A stretch of DNA of 47,602 bases, taken from positions 6,098,041 through 6,145,642 of the forward strand of contig BFEA01000013.1 in assembly GCA_003427395.1 (NCBI GenBank), read 5' to 3'. Under the pieces are notes generated by a model, which saw only the letters and a program-made list of their open reading frames with translations, was not told the origin of the DNA and searched no databases. Source of the stretch: Chara braunii. Its lineage: Eukaryota > Streptophyta > Charophyceae > Charales > Characeae. A program made the translations under genes and the position numbers. Below are positions 40,177 through 47,602 of the stretch, piece by piece. How positions within the stretch are numbered: position 1 is the stretch's first letter; each line of letters starts with the position of its first letter.

Positions 40177-40629
40177 GTGGAGGGAGGAAAAGAGGAGGAG
40201 ATGCGGACTGATGGGAGGCTACAGGATGCTATCACTGAGACGAAAGACCGTGTGGAGAGGCGCTGTAGGAGAGACGGCGTGACGGCGAAAATGCAGGCAA
40301 CGGTCTCATATCATGAGACCGAGACCTCGATGGAGACGGCGGATTGGGAGCAGGCCCACCTGGAACGAGACTCATGTGGGGAGAGTGAGATGAGCGAGGC
40401 GGAGGACCGGGAGATGGACCTCAGGTCCTGGATCAGACCAGGCGAGATCCAAAGGCATCACCGGATTGCGAAGCCGGTGGAAGAGGGACCTGAGGCCAAC
40501 TCACGACAGCTAATGCCCAGCGGCCGTGGAACGGCGGGAAAACAGAGCAAAGGGAAGAAACGGGTGTGCGGCGAGAAGGGAACGACACGCGTGGCGAGAG
40601 GACCACCAGTGGAGAGGCAAGTGCACTAG
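40177..40629 (+). CDS. Hypothetical charged ORF in the 3' LTR
   Basis: 150 codons, equivalent of the 5' LTR frame at 21250-21705, again without a clear ATG start (it begins at an in-frame alternative codon). About nine of some thirteen differences from the other copy change the amino acid. The lack of constraint suggests non-coding sequence or a gene no longer under selection. Confidence 0.22.
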   Translation: MEGGKEEEMRTDGRLQDAITETKDRVERRCRRDGVTAKMQATVSYHETETSMETADWEQAHLERDSCGESEMSEAEDREMDLRSWIRPGEIQRHHRIAKPVEEGPEANSRQLMPSGRGTAGKQSKGKKRVCGEKGTTRVARGPPVERQVH

Positions 40630-42097
40630 GACTGGGACGAGGACGGTCTTTTTTTCGTACGAGAGGGCGGTCAACAAAAAGAGAGAGGGAGTCTTGCAAG
40701 GTGCGAGTGACGTCAACTGTTTTTTTTTTCGTGAGACTGAACACGGCGTAGATTGAGTTTGCGGGGGAGAGAGGCAGGACGATTGAGTCCCGAAAGTCAA
40801 GTCGTGACTGAATCTGTGCACGCGGGATGCTCGACATGTAAGAGGGACGCAAGGAGAGAGAGAGGGACGGGGAGACACACGGGCAGTGGCGGTCTAGAGG
40901 AAGAGTAAATGCTCCGTGTGAAGAAGCTTGAGGTATGTTTTCGCCTCAGTGAGTTGGCGTTGTCAGAGTAGAAGACTACCAAGAAAGGACGGGTTACGAT
41001 ATGCAAGGGCAATAGGGGGATGTTCAGAGGGAAGAGAGTGGAGAAAGGAGGTCAAAGAGAGTGAAAGGGTTGTTAATATCAACGACTACCGATACGCTCG
41101 CGTGAAGCTTAGAGTGCGCTCAGAGTGGAGGAGGGGCAGTGAAAAGGGTGACCCTCTGACGAGTGGGATACGAGCCGCTCAACACGGAAAATGTCAACGG
41201 TCACCTATGCGCTCTTGTGAGTGAGCCTACTACGGTCGGCTGAGGAGAGAGAGAGAGAGAAGGAGAGCAAGATGCGTGGAAGGTGGGTGCGCAAGAAAAA
41301 AGGAAACTATCTGGGTGGTTACGCCGACTCTGATTCCCAGGCATAAGAGGCTATGCGCGCTAGCCTGTGGGTAGGAAAGGGGCGTATGAGCACAACTCAC
41401 CAGCTGTACTCTGTTGTTGAAGCCGCGTGTCTTCCTTGAGTTGGGGCATTACGTGCCACACAGAAGAGGTCTTGATGGCTTAATTGCTGCTCGAGAAGCG
41501 AGCACGGAAGTGGTAAATTGAAGAGGGATTAGACGCGCCTTCTATAAACAACTCTCGTTGATAAGGAGGACTCATCACATCTACTCTGATCGTCGTTGCT
41601 GCGGGCAAGTGGCGCGAGGGTAGACAGCTATGCGAGCAGAAGGAGGGAGGGATCTCTTTTCTCCCATTAAAGACGATCTCGCTTGCTCGGATCGATGCTC
41701 TCGACCTAAACAATCACCTGCCTTGTCATTTTCGCAATCAAGCTAGCAAACTTGCGAAGGTGAACTGCTGCTACAGAATTCCCGCTTCAGTGTTGGCAGA
41801 GGTCAGGGAGCTAGACTGCGCTCCACGGAAGTGCTACCCAACTTGGTTTCGCCCCTTATGCACATGCTATAGAGGATGCGTGAGGACTCACAGTGGAGGG
41901 ACAAGGGAGGAGACCCTGCCCTTTTGTCAGCCTACTAAGAGGATTAGTAGACATCATTTTCAAGGGTTACCGAAGTGCTTCCCCATAATCGTTTGGCCGA
42001 GTCTTCATATAAGATGTTGACTATATCGAATAATCCTTTTTGTTTTCATTAATCCGGTTCCCCTTCTATTTAGTCTAATTAGTTTAACTGGCCTGGA

Positions 42098-42206
42098 TGA
42101 TCAGTGTTAACTAATCATGCAATTTGTCTGACTAGTTCGAACGATTGGTGCTAACTGATCCTGTAAATTATCTAATTGAATGGAACGATCAGTGCCAATC
42201 GATCGT
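42098..42206. repeat. Three tandem hairpins, 3' LTR
   Basis: Equivalent of 23201-23309, with the same G-Y-Y-A or GTTA loops. Confidence 0.6.
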
Positions 42207-42491
42207 GCTGCATCGAGATAAAGTTCAGGTTCTCTGCAGGCTGAGTAAATAGGGGAANAAGGGAAGCNTCAATACATAACATTGATTTGAAATGTGCGGG
42301 GTCTGAGTGATTAGTATGAGCAAGAAAGGTGGNTGTTCATGGTGTTGGTATGCTTTTAGTTGCTTTGAGAGGTTCGCTCGATAATCTGGTAAAGCCAAAG
42401 ATCTATGCAATCTTCATGATGTGTGTTTAAACCCGGTTGGAGATGGGGATCCCAAATGCAGTTTTAATCCTGGGTTTTCTTCTCCTGCACA

Positions 42492-42777
42492 GTGTGACTA
42501 CATTGAGTTCTCGCACTGTGTGAACGCACAGTGTGACTGCATTGAGTTCTCGCACTGTGTGAATGCACTGAGTGACTGCATTGTGTTCACGCACTGCTTG
42601 AATGCACTGAGTGACTGCATTGTGTTCTCGCACTGCTTGAATGCACTGGGTGACCGCATTGTGTTNTNNCGCCGCGTGAATGCACTGTGTGGCTGCATTG
42701 TGTTCCCGCACCACGTGAATGCGCTNTGGGACTGCGTTGTGTTCCCNCACCGTGTGAATACAATGTGTGATTGCACC
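42492..42777. repeat. 39-bp minisatellite, 3' LTR
   Basis: Equivalent of 23595-23880, base-for-base the same including the positions of Ns. Confidence 0.9.
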
Positions 42778-43046
42778 ATGNAGTTGCTTGNGTGACTGCT
42801 TCGTGTGACAGCCTGANGNTGTGAGCGCATTGGCCGNCATACGCTNATCTGATTGAAAGATGTCTATAGTGGTAAGAGATTGATCGTGCCCAGAGATAAG
42901 CTGCGAGCGTGACTGTGAAGGCCTGCAAATGCCTGTGCGAGTAGATTGAATGCCTCGCGAATTTAATGACCGAAGGCAGGCCTATGATCGATTATGCGAG
43001 CCTGCTTCAGGATTTACTGAGTAGGCTTGTATGTTAAAAGGGGGAC

Positions 43047-43513
43047 TGTAGGAATGATCCCCATTGGTTGTGTTTCATGTCCTGACTTTTGATTGGATGG
43101 GGAAAGGAAAATCAGTACTGAGGGGGATTTCCTATATCCTCGCTAAGTTCCTACTTTACGGTGACTAAGTGTCCATTTGTCTGAACTGGGGTAAGGTCTG
43201 GCTCAAATGGAAGGTGATCTGAGCACCTCATGAGTGCAGGCGGGTTAAGTGCTAGTGAACAGAGCTCTTGGGTGAGAGACTCGAGTTCTGGATTCTGGCT
43301 ATAATGAAAATTCATTTAGAACGGAGTACGTTTGGCCGAGAAGATGATGTTCATTTATGCTCTCACTAACGGCGCGGAGTGAACGAGCTGTTCAATATGG
43401 CCGATGCACGCTCAGGTTCACCTTGGGCTCAGAGTCTCTGCCTTCGAGCTAAAGCTCAGATCAGACGAGTCCTTACCTGAGTGTCGGCACCTATAGACTC
43501 AACACGGTGTACA
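43047..43513 (+). repeat. LTR-like segment nested in the 3' LTR
   Basis: Equivalent of 24150-24616, preceded by AAAAGGGGGAC and followed by ACATCAGAGCC. Confidence 0.35.
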
Positions 43514-44065
43514 ACATCAGAGCCCATAAACCAGCAAGAAACTTTCCACCTTGGCCACTTCATATATGGCAGGGCCTTACTAGGGTCAGTATCAGCATAC
43601 TCCCATCAACCATTTTCAGTTTCCTCTTCTGGAATACAAAGCCTTCACTACTCGGTATCTCAGTGTCTGTGCAGTTCTAATTAGACCTTGGTTAGCGACT
43701 CAGGGACACCCTGACAACACTTACATAGCAGCAAAATTGGGCACTGGCCAATTGTTCCTCCAGTTAGCTATCAGTTCGATTAGTCTCCAGCTAAGAATTG
43801 ACGGATCTCAAGAGAGTTCTCTTCCAGACAGGTTTCAGGCTCTTCCTAGATAGTACTCAAGCGGCAACTAATAAAGCAGATGGACTAGTGGTGGCAATTA
43901 TCTACTACTGTCTTACCCTCGATACCTTTAGGGCGGGCCCACGACCAGGCCCTAAATCAGACAGGTTGTGGGGAAACGAACGCTCAGCATTTAAACCAGG
44001 ATCAGCGATTGTCGATTGCCTATCCCAGCCTCTGCCGGAGCCTTGAGAAAGAGAAGGGGGCAAAC

Positions 44066-44320
44066 ATGAAGGAGAGTGAAGTCTTGGTGATAAAAAGCCA
44101 AGTGAACAGAGACAGAAAAGAAGGTTGGGAGGATGATGTGTGTAAGGAAATGGAAATGCGCAGACAACCCTTGAGGGAACATGCAGTCAGGACGGTAGGA
44201 GAGAGGAAATTCATTGAATACGTATTCTACTTTTACGACTGCCGTGGGAAACTACATAGCACAGGTTCATACCTTGAAACTGTAGAGAAAGCCAGGGCAA
44301 TGATCGAGCAAGAGCAGTGA
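44066..44320 (+). CDS. Small accessory protein carried in the 3' LTR, copy 1
   Basis: 84 intact codons, the counterpart of 25169-25423. Differences include Ala/Val, Thr/Arg, Ser/Phe, Asn/Asp, Lys/Glu, Ile/Met and Gly/Glu, and no stop has appeared in either copy. The I-x-Y...Ala-Arg landmark is kept (IEYVFYFYDCRGKL..., TVEKARAMIEQ). It is followed by the block missing from the 5' LTR, where a second family member lies about 640 bp downstream. Confidence 0.5.
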   Translation: MKESEVLVIKSQVNRDRKEGWEDDVCKEMEMRRQPLREHAVRTVGERKFIEYVFYFYDCRGKLHSTGSYLETVEKARAMIEQEQ

Positions 44321-44362
44321 CGTGTTACAAAGTTCACCATCAGTAAGTAAAAGTCGGTTTTT

Positions 44363-44505
44363 AGTATCAGTTTTCATTCAGTCACTACTTGCAAGCACTC
44401 AAACGGTTGTCAGTATCAGTTTTCATTCAGTCAGTACTCGCAAGCACTCAAATGGTTTTCAGTACCAGTTTTCATTCAACCAGTACTCACCAAACAGTCA
44501 GACAA
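44363..44505. repeat. 49-bp tandem repeat, ~2.9 copies
   Basis: Units start at 44363, 44412 and 44461 with AGTATCAGTTTTCATTCAG or close variants. This repeat is present only in the 3' LTR because the 5' LTR lacks the block. Confidence 0.85.
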
Positions 44506-44956
44506 GCAATCAAAAAATCAATCAATCAACAAACAATCAACGTTTAGTCGGTATTCAGGTCAACATTCCGAGCCGCGTTCAGGCTAACATTCAGAGCAGC
44601 ACCAGGAAACGACATTCAAATCAGTGTTCTGTTGGCATTTCTCAGCAGTCAACTTACATTCGGACATAGCACTTAGACCTTGAAATAAGAAAGCGACGGT
44701 AAGAACCGGCATTCAGAAATCAGCAGCTAGTTCTCTCAATCAGCAATCAGTCAAATCTCTGATTAGTAGACNCAGTATCGAGAACCAGCATTCAGGAACC
44801 AGCAACCAGCCAATTTCCAGAACAGCAACCAGGAACAGCGACAGGAGACGACAATTCGAAACAGCCATCTACCCAGTAGTCTTCTCATACCTTGATCATC
44901 CTTGAGTCATCCGTTTTGAGTTGGGTGAACTGGTGTAGCTAAGGATCAATGAGATT

Positions 44957-45232
44957 TTGGACAGTAGCAATGCAGTTAGAGTTTCCTGCTCACTGTATCA
45001 GAGCACTACAGAGACTTGGAGGGAAAGTGCAGTCGAGGAGTACAACCAACAGACTACTGCGATGATGGAACGTGCGCTGTCCCTTGTGAGAAATCATACA
45101 AAAATAGAGTACACATACTACCTGCATGATAAGAACGACAGACTATGTGTCACCATAACTTCTGTGGGTACTATTGAGGAAGCGAGGAGAGGACTGTTGG
45201 CAGTCATTAGTGAGCATTTAGCCTCCGAATAG
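44957..45232 (+). CDS. Small accessory protein in the 3' LTR, copy 2
   Basis: 91 open codons reading SSNAVRVSCSLYQSTTETWR..., then KIEYTYYLHDKNDRLCVTIT... and TIEEARRGLLAVI. The I-x-Y to Ala-Arg distance equals that of 44066-44320, and EYxxYxxxxxxxL is shared. The frame opens at a TTG; the nearest ATG (44949) is in another frame, so the start has probably been lost by a small indel. It lies between the 49-bp repeat and the module copy, the same mixture of two families as in the internal region before gag. Confidence 0.5.
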   Translation: MDSSNAVRVSCSLYQSTTETWRESAVEEYNQQTTAMMERALSLVRNHTKIEYTYYLHDKNDRLCVTITSVGTIEEARRGLLAVISEHLASE

Positions 45233-45399
45233 GTGCTGCTTATTTTATCCGAACATTCAGCAATTATCTAATCAGTGATCAATTATCAGCAATCAGTTTT
45301 TCAACAATTAGTTTTCAGCAATCAGCTTTTCTGCGGTCAGTTTGGTAGTTAGTTCTCAAGGATCGTCTGACCAGTTTGTACTGGCAAGAGTACTCATGA

Positions 45400-46041
45400 G
45401 CACAGTTCAGTCTACTCCGGTCAGCGAATCAGTGCTGGTCAGCCTCAACCGGATTTCATGCAAAGAGGCATTCCATTATTGGTTTCAGACAGGGAGATCT
45501 ATCAATCTTCATTGTCCAGACCAGTTTTGCTGATGGTACTATCCACGATCTGAGGCCTTACCTGAAGAAGGGCAAGGAGACTCATGAGCTTTTTGATCCA
45601 GTCTGGATCTCAGCCACTGAATACCTTGAGCAGAGAGAGAGGGAGCTCGATGAGAGTGACACTATGCTGATCCGCAGCTTCGGGCCGATGCTTTATATTG
45701 ACTTTCATAGGCCTCCAGTCCCTTCACTTCTCACAGATGGCACGAGTTGGCTGGATGTGATTGGATTCGCAAAGAGGTATATCTCTCCGGCGGTGATCGA
45801 CATTGAGGCATTAACTGAGCCTACCGAGTATCCCTATCTCAGGCGAGGAGTCTTTTCAGTGGACGGACTGCCTACTTTGTGGAAGGAGTTTTGCTCCATG
45901 GTTAACTACCGTGTCATATGCCTCGGATGGTCATGCTCAGAGCTCGCTGGCTACAGGTGGCATTTCGTCACGAAGCCTCAGTCCCAGATTGTACGTGGGC
46001 GTGGATTACGGCACCAGAGAAGATCAATGAAATTAGATTGA
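45400..46041 (+). pseudogene. ~150-residue module copy in the 3' LTR
   Basis: Readable as GDLSIFIVQTSFADGTIHDL-RPYLKKGKETHELFDP, ATEYLEQRERELDESD, then MLIRSFGPMLYIDFHRPPVP and DGTSWLDVIGFAKRYISPAV, running to the stop at 46039-46041. SIFIVQTSFADGTIHDLRPY matches STICVVLTHFLEGDIYDIRPY of module 1 position by position, and RPPVP...SWLDVIGFAK matches the proline-Trp part of module 2. The beginning near 45400-45480 needs a frame change. The C-terminal ~110 residues extend beyond the internal modules. The last 33 codons survive in the 5' LTR as an orphan tail. Function unknown. Confidence 0.55.
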
Positions 46042-46320
46042 AAAAGACTGACTAGAGGGATGAGTGAGGACTCTTGAGAGGTGCTGACCATGCTCACTCA
46101 CATTTACTTTCTGAGATTATTATGAGTTATCATTCTTCCCTCATTCAATTGCCCCTGTCTTTGCTCGAGTCAGTCAGTCCTATTTTCTGCATTATTCTTA
46201 CTCGATGATTGCCCTCGTGGATGTTTTGTCACAGTTCTCAAAATGAGATTGACATAATTGATGCATGCATAGCACCCCATAATTTTATGATTATTATTTG
46301 CATAATTCTCTACGAATCAA

Positions 46321-46326
46321 AATAAA
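46321..46326 (+). promoter_or_regulatory. Candidate polyadenylation signal, 3' LTR
   Basis: AATAAA, equivalent of 25832-25837. In the 3' LTR this would end the element's transcript. Confidence 0.4.
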
Positions 46327-46514
46327 AGATTCCTAAGACTGGGGACCGGCGAAGACCGCAATTGAAAGGTCTCGCTCGAAGCCGGACGCACACAACAGGA
46401 AGGGATTTGCATTATTTAATTTAATTTGTTTATTGCAATTATATACAAAATCCTGCGTGACAGTCTGTTGGCATTCTGGTCGCCCGAAGTGGCCGGACTA
46501 GAAAAAGTGCGACA

Positions 46515-46518
46515 GCGG
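46515..46518. repeat. Right target-site duplication GCGG
   Basis: Directly follows the CGACA end of the 3' LTR and matches 19553-19556. Confidence 0.8.
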
Positions 46519-47541
46519 ACCGTTCGTCCCAGGGTCACCCCCACCTAGTGCTTTGAGATGGATGGGGGTGGGCCGTCGAGCGAGAGAGCTTTGACATTGG
46601 GGATGTAGCTCAACCCTTGCGCCGGGTGGTAGTCTCGCTAGCCATCCCGCAAATGTTAACTCTCTGATTCTTGGTTGTGTTCCAATATACAGGCAGTCCA
46701 ATGATTCATTGAGAGTTCTTCTTCTTTTGTGTGTAGGCTAAGCGTCATCCTTAGGCCACAAACCATTTCCCTAAACACAAATATTTTATGGCGTCCTCGG
46801 GGTGCGACAACGCCGTCTTCCCCTTCGCCTCTACGCATTCCTCGTGTCTCACACATTCCATCCATCGTCTTTGGTGCAAGGCCCTTAGTCCTTTTGGGGT
46901 CTTTATACGCATGCACATGCTACTTCACATTCCGATCAGCAAAAGTCTTACTCCTTTCTTTTATTCACACTCTAAATCTTATGCACAAAGGTCTCTTTTA
47001 TGGGTCGATTTTACACCAAGGGCCCCGTATCCCCTTTGCCCCCTTTTCCCTTTTCCTTTGCCGCCCGGCTTCCTCGACCCGGTCTCGCTCAAGGCATCCC
47101 AAGGCTTACTCACCTGCACAATCCCCCACAAAGGCAAAGACCGATACAATCCCCCATTAGGGTCAACACATAGCCCTTCCTGCATGCCTAACTTTCTCTT
47201 TTTTTTCTTTGGTTTCTCTTCATTCTCCTTCCTTTGCTCAATCAGTCCATCTTTTTCTCATAGTCATGCAGTCGGGGAAATGGTTGAGTCAACTGACCTT
47301 GCTTTAAGTATCGACTTTTGTCTAGTCCCTTTTTCTGGACTTGACTTCTCTCAATCGCTCACGTGTCTTTTCCTTTCCTTCTCGGCGGCACAAGGGACCG
47401 ACAGCCCACCCCTCGCTCGCTTTTTCCGCCAAGTGAGGACAAATAATCACAAATTCTTTTCACCGTTCGTTCCCTGGCAATGTAACAAGTGAGTGGTGAA
47501 GGGTTAGTTATATACCAAGTGGTGGAAGGGGCAGAGGGTAA

Positions 47542-47545
<4 letters not shown>
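46519..47545. other. Right flank, no gene supported
   Basis: Genomic continuation of 19552 before the insertion. It contains a hairpin CACCCCCA/TGGGGGTG (46536-46543/46563-46570), a short tRNA-Ala-like piece (46599-46650) and pyrimidine-rich sequence. A 234-codon frame (46788-47492) is explained by the pyrimidine-rich composition. Confidence 0.5.
46599..46650 (+). other. tRNA-Ala-like fragment (tentative)
   Basis: GGGGATGTAGCTCA is the first 14 bases of plant-type tRNA-Ala as I remember it. After 14 unrelated bases, TGGTAG and CTCGCTAGC follow, resembling the D-arm end and the anticodon-arm region. The T-arm and acceptor 3' strand are not recognisable, so it is at most a tRNA relic or the head of a SINE. 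Confidence 0.25.

Positions 47546-47602
<57 letters not shown>
47546..47602. repeat. (GA)n microsatellite at the window end
   Basis: 57 bases of pure GA repeat running off the window. The window, and perhaps the contig, ends inside it. Confidence 0.98.

Larger units (their letters stand above)
19557..46514 (+). mobile_element. Giant Ty3/gypsy LTR retrotransposon, ~27 kb, with 6.5-8-kb LTRs
   Basis: Two long direct repeats (19557-26025, 38481-46514) begin TGTCGGAGGG and end GTGCGACA, giving the inverted terminal pentamer TGTCG/CGACA expected of LTRs. GCGG flanks both outer ends. A tRNA-Asp-type PBS starts four bases after the 5' LTR. Between the LTRs lie accessory ORFs, gag with a CCHC knuckle, retropepsin, RT (YIDD), RNase H and integrase (DDE with 35-residue spacing), all on the plus strand, then a long non-coding tail with repeats and an antisense ORF. 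Extra ORFs before gag and repeats before the 3' LTR recall the Ogre/Tat group of plant elements, but the RT and integrase lack clear lineage marks that I can read by eye. The integrase has a GPY-type end and no chromodomain that I can see. All coding parts carry stops, so this copy is non-autonomous now. Confidence 0.92.
38481..46514 (+). repeat. 3' LTR (8,034 bp)
   Basis: Same ends as the 5' LTR (TGTCGGAGGG...GTGCGACA) and collinear with it. It keeps a 1,598-bp block (44341-45938), absent from the 5' LTR, that carries a 49-bp tandem repeat, a second small accessory ORF and a copy of the ~150-residue module. Equivalent internal landmarks are the hairpin 39536-39579, TATA-like box 39854-39860, minisatellite 42492-42777, LTR-like segment 43047-43513, small ORF 44066-44320 and AATAAA 46321-46326. 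Confidence 0.9.

Noticed and set aside
19557-46514. Simple segmental duplication instead of LTRs
   Set aside because: The two repeats begin and end with matching inverted pentamers, are flanked by the same 4 bases, and enclose a PBS and ordered gag-pol genes, all of which a plain duplication would not produce.
46788-46830. PBS-like TGGCGTCCTCGGGGTGCGA in the right flank
   Set aside because: The complementary T-loop would not have the TTCRANN sequence required of a tRNA, and there is no LTR end next to it.
46788-47492. 234-codon ORF in the right flank
   Set aside because: The plus strand is pyrimidine-rich, which removes stop codons; a second long frame overlaps it; the residues are mostly Ser, Phe, Leu and Pro with no motif.

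Overview
The window is nuclear DNA from a eukaryote with a large, repeat-rich genome. It holds decayed Ty3/gypsy LTR retrotransposons, a hAT-type DNA transposon, satellite-like arrays, microsatellites and an assembly gap. I find no convincing host gene. A primer-binding site resembling the complement of plant-type tRNA-Asp, and the style of the pol proteins, suggest a streptophyte (plant or charophyte alga). Chara-like algae are my best guess, from memory of similar retroelement proteins, and this is not proven.

Layout. 1-2710 is gene-free and carries a family of short hairpins: a near-constant core in arms that differ from copy to copy but stay complementary. At 1468-2060 they form about three ~190-bp higher-order units, each of three ~63-bp monomers. 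2711-7820 has no recognisable gene. 7825-17722 is a decayed, 3'-truncated Ty3/gypsy element on the minus strand. Read in its own direction it has three or four tandem copies of an unrecognised ~270-residue protein, then gag, protease, reverse transcriptase/RNase H and a broken integrase. 17723-19552 and 46519-47602 are the two sides of one older locus that was split by a later insertion.

That insertion, 19557-46514, is the main feature: a ~27-kb LTR retrotransposon on the plus strand with exceptionally long LTRs (6.47 kb 5', 8.03 kb 3'). Support is independent at several points: LTR ends TGTCG...CGACA, a 4-bp target duplication GCGG, a tRNA-Asp-like PBS four bases after the 5' LTR, and gag-protease-RT-RNase H-integrase in the right order and strand between the LTRs. 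All coding regions contain stops or frameshifts.

The element carries extra genes of two unrecognised families. One is a ~90-residue protein with a conserved tyrosine-to-Ala-Arg spacing. It occurs twice just before gag, once in both LTRs, and once more in the 3' LTR only. The other is a ~150-residue module, present three times in tandem before gag and once in the 3' LTR. The LTRs therefore appear to carry protein-coding genes related to those in the internal region. Downstream of integrase are a second hairpin family with a constant loop, direct repeats, three polypurine-tract-like copies, an antisense ORF, and a hAT-like insertion (36056-37205) whose interior is a 681-base gap.

Caution: parts of the two LTRs are virtually identical and share ambiguous bases at matching positions, so these parts were probably built from one consensus. 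They should not be used to date the insertion.
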